Assembly (NCBI GenBank): GCA_964019695.1 | Contig: OZ026516.1 | Span: 99,572,368-99,636,367, forward strand | Origin: Loripinus fragilis | Lineage: Eukaryota; Mollusca; Bivalvia; Lucinida; Lucinidae | Direction: 5' to 3' | Length of the DNA: 64,000 nucleotides | Shown: in pieces, positions 24,561 through 36,681 of the stretch | Position numbering within the stretch: the first letter of the stretch is position 1 | Layout: every line of letters starts with the position of its first letter | Position numbers and translations under genes: made by a program | The notes under the pieces: generated by a model | What the model was told of the DNA's origin: nothing | What the model saw: the letters and a program-made list of their open reading frames with translations, nothing else | Database searches by the model: none

Positions 24561-25375
24561 CATGAGAATGTCACATACAAGGCATGTGCACGTCTACAAC
24601 CCCCCCCCCCCCCTTTTTGAGGTTTGGGTGGGTCTTAGGTTAGTGGCAGCATGCAGAAAGAGCAACCGAGACATGTATATAGTATGTATATTTATACGGT
24701 CCACAATTTTTAACCATCAAAATACTGAATGACTTCATACTCTGGGTGATGTTTTTAAAAGCTAATACTTGCATTCCTTCTTTTTGTGAAAGCAAAATAC
24801 TTACAGAATTAGTTTCAAGCATCAAAGAGATGTCAGGGGAGAATACTATCTACCGTCTTAGAAAATAAGTATTCTCTTTTAAAAACAAGATTCAGGAACG
24901 GTAACTCTTACACTCTTACTTTTAAGTAAAAGTAAGGTTATCTTTTGACATGGGTCCCGCACTACCTTAAGGGTTAATTAGCAAGTTGGAAATGTTTGAA
25001 AAATGCATTGCCATAAACGCTTAGTATGATGCAAAAATTAGTTAATGTACACCCATACATTATATGTCACGACAGGAATGGTTTTAGATGTATTCTGCTT
25101 TCTGTCTGACTCGAATATTCTTCAATACGTTTCTGCTAACCTACCACAAAGATGCTGTACCTCTTTCATAGTACTTAGTGCATATATAAAAGAACATCCA
25201 ATTATCAAACCAGCTATACTCATTTTCAGAAGTTTTGAAAAACTGCGATTTCTTACCAAAAGATAAGTTAAGGATAATTACTAAAAGAAGTGACTCTTTT
25301 AAAGTTTATCTACTTGGTGTGAAATAATAACACTAAAACTTATGTGGGTGTGGGGCTATATACTGCCTTATATCA
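24561..25375. other. Intergenic DNA, nothing recognised
   Basis: Contains a C13-14 run near 24601 and AT-rich DNA. The 73-codon plus-strand frame at 25045-25266 has no recognisable family. Confidence 0.45.
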
Positions 25376-25379
25376 TGCG

Positions 25380-26340
25380 ACAGTCTGCATGCCTGTTTAT
25401 GAACCCAATCACGGTTGATAGCTATGGTTTCCTCTTTAATTGCATGATGCTGGGTCAGGCCTCAGACTTAATGACGGCGCTGACGTAAAGCTTTAATCCG
25501 TTGGTTGGTGCCTGATGCTTGTCTTTGGCCTGCCAACCGTAGCTCAACTTGAGGTTTTCTCTAGCTCTGACTATCTGTGAGTCATGAACCCTTTTCTTTG
25601 TATCATCAAATTGTGTTAATTCAATTTGATTGTTTCTCTGTGATGATACATAGCATTAGTTAGGAAGCCTCCATGCGAGCTAAACAAGTTTGTGTTTTAA
25701 CAACAACAAGAATCTAGGGCGAAAATTTGGCGCAAGTAAAAAGTATTTAAGCCCCCTCCCCCAGTGGATACGGCTGCTGTCCGCTCTAAGGCGGTGGTTC
25801 TGTTGTCGTTGATTCATTGTTTCTGATGCTTCCATTGTGTGGTAGCTGGTGTTGTATCTTTAGTTTTGTTGTAAGGTTGTATTATGCCGTTTTTTGTCAA
25901 GTGATCTTCTAATGCAATGAGGAGATGTTTGCTGTTATTCTAGTGAATGTATTTGTTGTGTTCTTGTGTCTTGATTTAACAACAGCAGAATCTAGGGTGA
26001 AGGTTTGGCGCCGGTAAAATGCATTTAAGCCCCCGGTGGCTTGGGCTGTTGTCCGTTCTAAGGCGGTGGTTCTTTTGTAGTTGATATATTGTTTAATGTG
26101 CATCCCATTGTTTGGGGGAGTTCTGTGTTGGTCTTTGTTTTGTTATGCATGACTTTGTGTTCATCTAGTTTTGCAATCATCTTGAAGACGAAGAGAGAGC
26201 TGGTAGCTTTTCTATTATTGTCTTACAGATTTATTGTTACTATAAATGTTCTGTGGCTCTTCCTTACGGTGCCGTGAGTTGGTATGCAGTGTTTAATTGT
26301 GGTATTTCCTGATCATACCCACTTATTTTTTAAAGCGTGG
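25380..26340 (+). mobile_element. Repeat family A, long copy (SINE-free)
   Basis: About 0.95 kb, collinear with 39140-40020 from gcatgcctg...cccaatcacggtt to ...cctgatcata. It contains an internal duplication (about 25690-25810 and 25970-26065, each with ttt.gcgc.gtaaaa and aaggcggtggttct). No coding potential. It supplies the empty-site reference for the SINE at 39236-39445. Confidence 0.85.
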
Positions 26341-26464
26341 CTGAAATAGCGAAAGCTCAAAGTGACGCATCTGATCCTATGTTCTTTTAAGCCAATGAGA
26401 CTTGACTGAATTTAATTTATTGGACCTTTTATAGATATTCCAATGTTTTACATCATAGGCAGAT

Positions 26465-26697
26465 ACAGAGGGGGAGAGACCCCTCCCCTTGAAAATTTCA
26501 AGTTGCTTCATGTTTCCTTAGAAATACTGGTACGAACACCCCTCGAGAAGCAATTGGGCCCCTAAGTCCAGTGAGGTCCGTACGGCCCTCTGTGGAATAC
26601 GTTGATGACTAAAACAAAAAGAAAATAATATATAAAAGTTTTTCAGGACCCCGTCCTCACCCCCTCCCTGGCATAATTTTCTGGATCCGCACATGCA
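26465..26697 (-). mobile_element. Repeat with gatccgcacatg end, copy 2
   Basis: Same family as 18975-19253: ggggagagacccctcccctt at the left, ttttctggatccgcacatg at the right. Confidence 0.7.
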
Positions 26698-26948
26698 CAT
26701 CCAATATCTCACAATGCAAAACATGCAAAAAATCTTATTGTATGATCTGTGTGAATCTACGGACGATAATCCACTCGCTAAATATCGTGTATTATTTTCC
26801 CTACAGATGCACGATCACTGAAATACCTTACGCTCATGTGATGAGTGATAAGTATAAACACAGAGTGTTATCCTGATCTACTGTCCTGCCAGCCAAGAAT
26901 GACAATAATGTCATGTTTAGTTTACAAATTTACCAGGGACTTATCGTC

Positions 26949-27009
26949 GATAGATCACTTGTGTATTAATCCTATCCTCAGAATAGGATTAATACACAAG
27001 TGGTCTATC
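26949..27009. repeat. 61-bp hairpin
   Basis: Arms gatagatcacttgtgtatta and taatacacaagtggtctatc continue to an aatcctat/ataggatt stem with a ~7-base loop. There is one mismatch in ~27 pairs. Confidence 0.9.
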
Positions 27010-27434
27010 AATTCACGTTAGCTCAAGTGGAGTGTACAAGTCAATTTTTACTTAGCAATTGTAAACAAAGCATTACGTCACTTTCAATATTTTTGGCACG
27101 CCAGTATATATTTTCTTTTTGGTTGAAAATCATCACAGCAGACAATGCTAATTGGCCTTAGCCATTGTCTACCATTATAGTTGTCCCTTGACATCTTCAT
27201 AATCAGACTATTGCAGTATGTTATATGTTGTGGACATGAGGTTTCCTGGTAGATGAGACTCTAGGGTGAGGTTGACAGACTTTGAATGCTCTGTCTAATA
27301 TCAGTTTGCAGTCACTATGAGGGTGTCTGACAAATATTGTAAATCAGCCAGTAATTATGCAACGAAATTGGTTTACTAAACATTCGTGATGACAGTCACT
27401 GAACACGAACACTGATGAACAACGTTAACATATT

Positions 27435-27673
27435 TGAGCCGCGACATGAGATTTCCAACAATGTGGTATGTGCGACCAGCAAAGCCCCAGATCAGCCTGC
27501 GCATACGCGCAGTCTGATCAGAGCCTTTGCTAGTCGTTTGAATATTCTATGAATAATAAGCTACTGACTGAACACCATTTGGAGTTTCTAAGCTTAAAAC
27601 GGGGCTGGACAGGCTTGTCAGAGTCTACACCTGTCAAAATGCAACATTGTTGGAAATCACATGTCGCGGCTTA
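27435..27673 (+). mobile_element. MITE, gagccgcgacatgagattt family, copy 1
   Basis: Terminal inverted repeats gagccgcgacatgagatttc and gaaatcacatgtcgcggct, with cagcctgcgcatacgcgcag in the middle. Copies are at 40706-40942 and, cut by the window end, at 63854-64000. Confidence 0.9.
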
Positions 27674-27679
27674 TTTATA

Positions 27680-29085
27680 GCTACTGTTTACGCAAAAAAG
27701 CTTGTGCATACACATTTGTATCGAAAACATGAGATAATTCAATCTTAGTTTTGATGGTTTCTTGGTGAAACGTGAGCGGAGAAGCAATGCTTATCTCTCT
27801 CAATACCAGTTTTATCAGTGGTTTTGTTGGTATTATCACATTCTAGACCCCCTTAGAGGATTTAGCATCCATTAACACAAAGTGAAAGAGGTCCTGAATT
27901 ATATAAAATTATGTTTATTATGTCTATTTTTATATCCCTCTCAATCCACTAGCTTGGTACATAGAGGCAACGACCATACCCCCCCCCCCCTTAAGAATTT
28001 ATCATCTCCAAACCCCATGGAGACAGCAAGGATAACTGTAATTTGTAAAATATTCATTCTCCCTTTCAAAAGTTAAAATTCTTACTTTGTATTAAACAGC
28101 AGTTTTGACATTATAATATATACAGCTAAACCTGGTTAATTCCAATTCGAATTATCGAGTTTTTGCTGTATTGTTTATACATACTAATGTCAATTCAAGT
28201 CATACGATTATTGTATTTCTAATATTGAATAGCTGGGAAATAGATTTACAAAAGTCAATAGACTTTCTTATGAATCCCTTTTTTGTATTTCGAAATGATC
28301 TGTATGTGAACTTATTGCATTATATGTACACATGTTGTTATACAAAAATGAAATAAAAGTTTAAACTAATCCAGTTTGGCAGGGGTTTGCTTGCATCATC
28401 ACCTTCTAGACCCATTTTAAGGGTTTAGCATCTATTTAAACAATTTAAAAGAGGTCCAGTATCATGTCCATTTTTATTATCCACTATTGCTGATGGTATG
28501 TTTATCGTGGCAAACAGCGCAGACCTGAGGAGACGCCGCCTTCTGGGTCCAGGGCTCGAAAATAGCACTCGTCCGCTCGTATTTACGAGTACCTCAGGCT
28601 GCAGGGCAAGTGGAAATTTTGATATTTTTAGTGAAAATTATTTTTTTTTCTTATATATGTCAATAATTTTTGTAATGCAGGGCAAGTGCCTATTTTCAGA
28701 TATTTCGAGGCCTGGGGTCTACTCTGTTTGTAAAAATCCCTTTTAGGGATCATTTGCATAAATGCATTACAAGTGCGTACTTTCAATTTTAGGCCAGCTT
28801 CGCCTACAAACATCTATGTAAACTGATTCTCTTTGCTTTCAAAAAGTTATAATCACAGATAATTTGCCTACATGTAAGAACGAACAACTGTAACTGTAAA
28901 ATGGTATTTTAAAGACCTGCTAGATTTTTTATCATTTAATAGTACTGTTAACCATGGAAAAGGTGCAAACTGTGCATCCTATGCATAAGTTTCATATTTT
29001 GCACATTTCCTGCATCTGTTACAGCAAAAAATAGAAGTATCACATGATTTTTAAGAAGTTTATTTTAAAACATGGTGTCATGTTA
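27680..29085. other. Intergenic DNA with repeat fragments
   Basis: Includes a C11 run near 27980. A segment near 27835-27890 (ttctagacccccttagagg) is repeated near 28405 (ttctagacccattttaaggg). No exon or RNA gene. Confidence 0.45.
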
Positions 29086-29089
29086 ATCT

Positions 29090-29258
29090 TAAAAGTATTG
29101 GAAAAGTGCATCTGGATTTCGACTGCACAATTGTAAAGAATGGCAAAGCTGCGAGCATTCAAGGGGAACCTTTCGACCTTCATTAAGCTACCATTTGTCA
29201 AAAAGATCTTTTTGTCTATTTTTGAGTTGCCGTTTTACACAGGTTTTACTGTACATCC
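29090..29258. mobile_element. MITE, acagtaaaacctgt family, diverged copy
   Basis: Retains cttcattaagctaccatttg and the right terminus acacaggttttactgta of the 33116-33325 copy. The palindrome is degraded. Confidence 0.7.
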
Positions 29259-29439
29259 ACTGTCCTCTTGATGGTACTATGGTTTCCTAGCTACTGATAG
29301 AGAACACCGCAAAGGCTCTTATCAGACCAGGCGGATGGCCAGGCTAGCCTGATTCTTCACTTGGCGCATATGTCAATTCCTTGGATTTGTCAACTGGAGA
29401 AGTCCGGAACAATCTTCAAAGTGAGGTTTTCTAAAACAC

Positions 29440-30010
29440 ACTCAATTATCCCCATTATTTTGTCGCAGATTGGAATGAATATATAACATATCTATAATCT
29501 CCAAGTACCAGCTAATCGTCATTTACATAATCAAATCTATGTCCATTAATTAGGCATTTTGTCTGATACGAGATGAGGTTTTTAATAACACCTGCTTAGC
29601 GCTAATGGCTGCTAACTAATTCTTCTTGCTTTCTTTGACACTGAAATAACTCAAATTGACTTGTTTTCCTAGGCCCCACATCTAATCTGTATTCATTACG
29701 AAAGAGGTAACAGAATAAAAGACGAACTCCAAATGGAGCGAATCATCAGTTTCTCATTTCTTGAAGTGGAAGAATTTTATCGGATTTCGTTGCAAAGTCA
29801 AATTGAGATTGATATGGCATTTTACGTGCCCTGCCACATGTAATTAATGGATGGTTACCGGAAACATATTTATCTGGACGGGTTTGTCTGCTGGCGATGC
29901 CTTAAATGACAGATTAAAGGTAGAAACAAATTGAGGGCTGGATTCTAGATTGAATTAGTTGGCTCCATCTAAGTAGATTCCAGACGTACCGAGACAGATT
30001 ACGCATTTCT
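29440..30010. promoter_or_regulatory. Candidate conserved non-coding block (tentative)
   Basis: This stretch shares no segment with the repeat families seen elsewhere in the window. It has mixed, high-complexity sequence and several homeodomain-type cores (ccattaattaggc near 29551, gtaattaatgg near 29841, gctaatgg). It has no long open frame. Together these fit an enhancer-like block but do not prove one. Confidence 0.25.
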
Positions 30011-30735
30011 CCATACCGCTATTAGTACAGGAAGTCATGATGAAACCATCTTGGAGGTTGGTGTTACGTTCGTTGTCCTAGGTTGGATTACTCCAGTTTC
30101 TTAGCCCAGTTTATGCTCTGTCCGACAAGGATGCACCATTAGTTTCAATGCAATGGTATATGGATAGTCAGGAGCAAGCTGGAAACACTGCAGACATACA
30201 TCATAATGACTTATGAAAATAAAAGTTATTCATAACAACACACTTTGTTGTTTTATGCATGTAAACAAAGCCCCACTCCTTATGAAAATGGCCTATTTTA
30301 AGCCTAAAAGTCACCTTTCCAAAAGTTCATCACTACCAAAATACAAAATAAATTCATGGAATAACACAATTTGTCTGCAGACATACTTCAGAGAAATAAG
30401 TATATCAGCAATTCATCATCAATCATCCGCAATGATTTTAGCACACCTCTGCAACCTTAATGCACCAATATCAACAAGGCTAAATCGGACAGCCAGTCAA
30501 AATTCAATATTTTTTGTATTTTCCTTCAAACAAACATAGAAAGGTCAAGTGTCACTGACAAAATGTATTTGTCTCTCTGCTGGCTAAGACTCTGACAGGT
30601 GCAAGCCAACATTTTTTCATTAATTTAAAAAAAAAACATTTTACAGACTGACATACAGCCCTACCCCTTGATATTTAAAAAAATCCCCAGGGCCATTCCT
30701 GCGAAACTGTGGACTGCAACCCTAGTCCAGTAAGC
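30011..30735. other. Intergenic DNA; unassigned 108-codon frame
   Basis: A plus-strand ATG frame runs from 30213 to 30539. Its product has no recognisable domain, signal peptide or family, and no splice context is evident. I do not call it a gene. Confidence 0.35.
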
Positions 30736-31107
30736 ATAATTATCAGTCACCCCTAATATAAACTGAATTATTTCAACATAAGCTAATAAACGTTTCCTAT
30801 CTCACGGCATGTTACCTTTATCAGGCCATGATGACGTTGCTCTTTTTGAATGCCGTCGCTTATGACGCTGCATCAACACAAAAATCAAAAATTACATCAT
30901 AATCGCTAGTTTGAAGAGTGTTCAACAATGGGTAAACTGATAAATAGAACACCAGGTTCGCGTCTTTTGATATCAAGTGTACCAGGCTCGGCTTTGAGAA
31001 CGCATGTTGAATCGCTCGGCAAGCCTCGCGATGTCAACAAGCGTTCTCAAAGTCTTGCCTGGTACACTTGAAATCAAAAGACACTCACCTGGTATTCTCT
31101 ATATCTC
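30736..31107 (+). mobile_element. ~370-bp element, inverted partner of 60058-60425
   Basis: Collinear with the reverse complement of 60058-60425, from tcagtcacccctaatat through aaacgtttcctatctca to gttctcaaag.cttgcctgg. It holds an internal inverted repeat (tttgagaacgc...gcgttctcaaag). A second partial copy of its end follows to 31190. Confidence 0.85.
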
Positions 31108-31194
31108 GGCAAGCCTCGCGATGTCAATCAGCGTTCTCAAAGCCTTGCCTGGTAAACTTGATATCAAAAGACACTAACCTAGTATTCTCCATTT

Positions 31195-32135
31195 AAGAGG
31201 GTCACTATAACGCCACTCTCATTCGATGGCGGGTCGATATAGTGTCCCGAGACTGAACGCTGACTGCCCCTGGAATTGTGATATATACTATTGGCATAAA
31301 GTTAAGCATATTTTGATGGTGTTGTTGATTTTTACCAAAATGTCAATTTTTATCAAATTACCTGTTGCCAATTAGAATGTACTGTTATTCTACTATCCAA
31401 AGGTCAACAAAATAGAACTCTACAAATTCTGATGACGTTATAGCAACGCGAGAACTGTACCTACTAAAACACTTCCGAAAACCAAAATGACGATTTTCTC
31501 AAAAATTCAGAAACGGTTTTGTTGACTGTCTGTCAAAGTTTGCAGATAAGCATCCCGACATAGCTGAATGGCTCTGGCGATTTCGAATGGGTTAAAATAA
31601 TGACGAAGTTTTGCCCTTTGAGACTAGGCTGTATCTACCATAATGACTAGGAACCCTAATTAATGGCTCTTAACCTGTATAGATGCCACAACGGTTCTTC
31701 TTACATCACCAAGCGATAGTTTGCAGCAGAAAAGGGTGGTTAAAACAGTCAAATAACAAAATTATTCCATGAATTGCATTTCACTAACACATTTCATGAC
31801 TAAATTTTGTACAGTTTTGCTTTCAAAATGCTTCTTACCATATCGTCTGATCTGTTAAACATTGCTGACACAACTCAGAAGTCTTAAAAGACTGAAAAAA
31901 ATAGCATTTTCTTTCCGTTGTTTGTACACAGCATCGAAGTTTGGCATTTTGCATACTGAGAGTTGACCCAGAAAACCCGTGCGTTTGAGTCAGTGAATGT
32001 GTTTCGGAATACCGAAATTTCGGTTTTCGGCTCAAAATAAGTATGGTAGTCTAATATGAAAAAAACATTTAAAGTTAAACCATCAGATCTTATAATTTTG
32101 GTCATTGGAAATACAATATGCTTAACTTTATGCCA
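31195..32135. other. Intergenic DNA, nothing recognised
   Basis: No repeat ends, RNA gene or plausible exon. Minus-strand frames at 31835-32105 overlap each other in two phases and match no family. Confidence 0.45.
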
Positions 32136-32139
32136 ACGG

Positions 32140-32530
32140 TATAGTTCTTTTTGTCCTTTCTAGATTTGGCAATCATCTCACGGAGGAGGAGAGAACTCTT
32201 TGTTTTACTAACTGTACTTAAATTAGCTTTTATGTGTCTCACTGTGTTCAAGTGTCTCTTCCTCATAGTGCCATAGCTTCATAAGGCCAGTTAAGCAAGT
32301 TTCTGTAGCGTAAAATTGTGATTATTTTCTTACCGAACAGTTTAAACATATGTTTTGGGTGCTCAAAGAACCGTCTCATTGAGACGGTTCTTTTGAGTAC
32401 CCACAACATATGTATGTTTTGGTTGAGAAATAAGAAAAATAATTTTCTGGTACGCAATCTTATCTGGAGGTCTGACTGATTGGTCTGTGATCTGTACTTG
32501 TGGCATTTCCTAATCATATCAATTTGTTTT
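32140..32530 (+). mobile_element. Repeat family A fragment carrying a nested palindromic element
   Basis: Family A sequence (cttcctcatagtgccatag) stops near 32278 and resumes near 32480 (ttggtctgtgatctgt...ggcatttcctaatcat). A palindromic element is inserted between. Confidence 0.75.
32300..32455. mobile_element. Palindromic element (agaaccgtctca family), copy 1
   Basis: Centre: gggtgctcaaagaaccgtct then cattgagacggttcttttga, a ~35-bp stem flanked by aaacatatg and acatatg. The same element recurs at 53370-53545 and 54930-55112. Confidence 0.9.
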
Positions 32531-32567
32531 AAAAACAGGTCATTTAGCTTGCCATTCCAAACTACTG

Positions 32568-32767
32568 TAAATTCTGAAATTTTCGCGAGAATTTGATTTT
32601 CGCGAATAGCATCAAACACATATATTTGAGACATAAAAATTCGTGACAAGTGCGTGATTTGCCTATATCAGTAACCAGCAAAGTGATTTCGCCATTTTGT
32701 GAGACTTTTATTTTATGCGAAGTTTCGCGAAAATTAAACCCTCGCGAAAATTTCCGAATTTACAGTA
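32568..32767. mobile_element. MITE with ttttcgcgag termini, copy 1
   Basis: About 200 bp. Left end tactgtaaattctgaaattt then tcgcgag; right end ctcgcgaaaatttccgaatt then tacagta, an inverted repeat of ~27 bases. A diverged copy is at 52080-52272. Confidence 0.9.
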
Positions 32768-33115
32768 TATCAATAAAACGCACTCGTTAGGAATAGAAGT
32801 GTCCAGTATGTCATTACATGTCTATTGCTTTACCATCGAGCTAAGTGTATGTTCGATGACTCGAAACCTGCAACTCGAAGAACCGTGCTTGGCATCAAAT
32901 AAGATCTGACGAGACTGCAAGGATGTGGTTCACACCAAGCCAGCACAGAGTATAGGCCCGCAAGCGAAACGCTGGCGGGTCGATAGTGGCTCACTTTTAG
33001 AGGCGGTTTACTGGACAGACTCGACAGAACCTTCCTTTTGACGCCAAACTCCCATGTGCTTGTTATTAAATAATATTTCTACTGATATAACTATTATAGC
33101 ACTTTCATACTTAGT

Positions 33116-33325
33116 TACAGTAAAACCTGTGTAAAACGGCCTATCTAAAAAAAATCGAAAATTGGTTTTCAAAACCAATTATCGCTTAATGCAGGTCAAA
33201 AGTATTGCAGAATGCTCCAATGGGAGCATTCTGCAATACTTTTGACCTTCATTAAGCTACCGTTTGTCATTAAGATATTTGTTTTGTCTATGTTTGAGTG
33301 GTCGTTTTACACAGGTTGTACTGTA
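33116..33325. mobile_element. MITE, acagtaaaacctgt family, best copy
   Basis: 210 bp. Termini tacagtaaaacctgtgtaaa and ttttacacaggttgtactgt. The internal palindrome at 33195-33247 has 25-bp perfect arms (ggtcaaaagtattgcagaat...) and a 4-base loop. Confidence 0.92.
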
Positions 33326-33329
33326 CATT

Positions 33330-34660
33330 TTTGTATGTCATGTGCAGGTTAGAAAGAAGACACCAATAATGGCAGACGACTTCCAGATATTAACATGATG
33401 TTTGAAACAAGTCATTATAAGACGATTGTCCCTTTCTGATGTATTGAGTGAGTCTTGTATGTGACATATTGCAAAGCTGCATGTATTACTTCGCACATAC
33501 GGGACATTGTTGACATTACTTATGGGCAATCTGTCATGACGCGGAAGAAATGGCTGGTGCTGTCTTTATTACCAGGTCTCTATGGGGAGTTCTGCAGTTT
33601 GTTGAATATAATAGACCAATCAGAAATTGAGCGAAAGAAACGAATCGCGGGAAAATGTACGAAAACTCCAGACGAAACTTTTTTGCCACAGAACTTGTTA
33701 GTAGTGACCCGTTTAAATGCGTCTTGCGGATGTTGTAACTGGAAAAAATATTAACTCTTTCTTTCCTGATCTGGACCCAAGCCATTGGACACTCTGATGG
33801 AATCTTGATGCAGCTTGATATCGTGAGTTACTTAGTATACTATCAAAACAATTTGAGTGCCCACCGTAACTGGTTTTCCGAGTTTGTAAGCAATATATAG
33901 AATGCCTTGAAACATACATTACATATTGACAATCAAACATCAAAATGATATTTTACACAAGAAACACTGTATGATCTTGCTTATCAATAGTATGCTCATA
34001 TGTGGTGTTTAAAAGCATACAGATAGAATTGCATTTCTAATGCATCCTGGGGATGTTGTAACTGGAAACATTTTAACTCTTTCCTTCCTGATCTTGATCC
34101 AAGCCACTTGACACTCTGATGGAACATTGAAATACCTTTTACAAAATGTCAGCAGACGACAATGAAATCATGAAATACTACCCAACACGCAAAGATTTAA
34201 TGTGAACTGTGGCGGGACAGACTCGGATGGAAAGTCAAAGAAGGTGACATTTCACTAGGGAGCGTCTACAATGTTTGTTAGAATCGTTGGGGACAGAAAC
34301 AACGCAATTTGTAAACTCTTAACCTGGGACACTTGAAGTTATCTTACGCTACGTCCTTGGGACATTCTAGTAGTCACCACGGCTTAAAATGATGCTTAAC
34401 GTCCATGGCCTGCTAAATGACATGGGAAGGGAAATAAGCACTGGCTATCAGCATGTCGGAAAGAAGACACAGTAAAATATTCTGTTTCTTGCTTCCGTGA
34501 GATATTTTATTATATTGTTATTGTGTTTTATCCTTGTTTATATTCACGAGGTCCCTTCGAAATGCAACAACAATGCATAGACTAAGTATAGACTATTTTG
34601 TTTTGTTTTAGATATTGAACCTTGTCTAATATACATAGACCTTAGTTTCACGTTTAAGCA
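33330..34660. other. Intergenic DNA with one local duplication
   Basis: A ~85-base segment near 33725-33815 (gatgttgtaactggaaa ... acactctgatggaa) recurs near 34052-34130. Overlapping frames in three phases at 33455-33943 show no recognisable protein. Confidence 0.5.
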
Positions 34661-34679
34661 CAAATTTGGGTGTTCCCAA

Positions 34680-35745
34680 TGCGTACCATTCGTGCGGCGG
34701 GAAACCGGGAAAGTTGTCTGGGTCCCGTCTTTCCGACCATTTACACATTTGGATCAATACAGTTTTCAGATACGCTTATGCCAGATGGATATTTGCGCAT
34801 TTTCTGGACAAAATAAAGTAATTAAATGTGTCTGAAATATCTATTGACCAGTTATTATAAATGATCGTCTCAGTACCAAATACTGATAAATAGATCTGGC
34901 GAAATCAAATAATATACAAAATTTTCAAGTTCATGCCGTGTATGCGAATACGAATTTGGCCGGTACTCGATTGTGTGTCCAATATTTATGGTTTATTTGG
35001 GCAGCGCACGATCTGACCTCGTGGCTTAGTGGTTGACATGTCGGACTGGAACTAGCGGACCAGGGTCGATTCCTGGTGGGCACCTATTATATATTATTTC
35101 TTTCTTCTTTTTTCAGCTTTATAATGCTGAATTACTTCCTACAAGTAATATGAATGCATATAAATGACAAAAAACACTCCATAACGTTAACATTGAATTA
35201 TCCTCAAAATCTGTGGGGTTGGGGGTAAATTTTGCTCTCCTGAAAGAAAATTAGTTCGGTGACCCCCATTTTTTATTCGTTTTTCTAAAAGGTTAAATAA
35301 TATTTTATTAAATAAAAACAAGACTTTAAGACTTTTAATATCAGATTTTTTAATATACAAATTACTCTAAAAATCGTATTCCTATTTTGGGGGAATTAGT
35401 AAAATATATAATTCAGTATCTTGCCAAGGCTTGGGAAAGCAAATAATTTTTTACATTTTCTAAAAAGCTTGATGTCTTGAGTAATAATTGAAATTTAAAT
35501 AAAGAAGCTGGATTGCGATTACAAATATTTTAGCATAATATAAAGGACTTGGGGGTTTTCAGAAAATTTGTAAAATCCCGAAAACTTCCTTGTGAGATTA
35601 TGAAAAATTGAGCACGGTGACATATCCTTTTTATTTCATAAATTGACAGTACATACATAAAACAAACTGTATGCAAAGTATTAAAAAGATTTCAATGTGA
35701 GAAGTATTACCTGCAATTGCCCTTAAATGTAGCTAAACGTATCTA
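34680..35745 (+). mobile_element. ~1.06-kb element carrying a tRNA-like module, copy 1
   Basis: Collinear with the reverse complement of 46210-47265. Shared segments are gaaagttgtctgggtc(c)c near 34709, the tRNA-like part near 35018, attagttcggtgaccccc near 35251 and caaactgtatgcaaagtatt near 35663. No long open frame. The class is unknown. Confidence 0.88.
35018..35088 (+). other. tRNA-like module (pseudo-tRNA) within element copy 1
   Basis: A-box-like tggcttagtgg and B-box-like gggtcgattcc are spaced as in a tRNA gene. The acceptor arms do not pair, so it is not a functional tRNA. It may act as an internal RNA polymerase III promoter. Confidence 0.7.
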
Positions 35746-35904
35746 AAGTAAATCCAAACAGGAGTTATTATTATTTTGGGGAGACGGGGGCGAAGCCCCA
35801 CTTACAGCAACTTAGAACCTATTTATGTAAAAATTCTATTGGTTAGTATAAAAATCTTGCCATTTCATTGGATGAGTAATTTGCATATACACTACCTAGA
35901 GGAC

Positions 35905-36180
35905 GAATGATAACTACGGCTATTGAAACTTTTAAAACCTTAAATAGTTTAGCACCTCAAGTTTTAAATAATCTACTTGAAAAACGTGAAAATGATTATA
36001 TTTTCCGATATTCAAATATTTTACAAATTCCTACGGCATGAACCAGTAAATTTGGTAACAGCTGTTTTTAGATGTGCTGTTCCTGTGCTGTGGAACTCCT
36101 TACCAGAAGATTTTAGAAAATTGTCAAATTTTAACAAATTTCGACAGATGGTTTTATCATGGAATGAGAAAGATTGGTAA
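35905..36180 (+). pseudogene. LINE reverse transcriptase 3' fragment
   Basis: RMITTAIETFKTLNSLAPQV is followed, after a frameshift, by FRCAVPVLWNSLPEDFRKLS and NFNKFRQ (35977-36180). This is the C-terminal region of a non-LTR polymerase. A 5'-truncated relic. Confidence 0.85.
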
Positions 36181-36681
36181 AGATATATGAGAGTAACTAC
36201 AGCACAGGAGAATCAATTGTGTTACATTTGTTTTATAAATGTGTTCTTCTGTATTTTTAAGTTGTATGTTCCTTGTTTTAATTCTTCTTTTTCAGACATG
36301 CTCTGCTTTGCTTTAATTTCATTGGCTTGTTATGATTTGTCCTCATCACATAATGTCTGTCCGTTGGCTGCTCTGGGCACAGTGTTCCTTGAGAGTCAGG
36401 GGTGGCTCGTTGAGAAGCTTCGGTAACACTCCGGTTCCAGATCTTCTGATGAGTCAGTATGTGACGGCTCACAGGATCTCTCCCACGGACCAGGCATTTA
36501 TTAGATGGGGATACAGTTCATGTTAGCCATTATTTGTTTATTTAAAGGTTCGTACTGCTTTCCTTCAAAAACACTTTTAGCATGCAAATCAAGACAGCAT
36601 TATATTTTATGCATTTCTAATTGAAAAAGTGATCTAATAGTGTTATAATCTTTCAGCTGTTTTATATTTGTTGATTTTATA

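Noticed and set aside
30213..30539. 108-residue plus-strand protein
   Set aside because: No domain, no homologue recognised, no splice or promoter context, and composition typical of AT-rich non-coding DNA.
35018..35088. Functional tRNA gene
   Set aside because: A and B boxes are present but the acceptor arms do not pair, and the same block recurs inside a repeated element.
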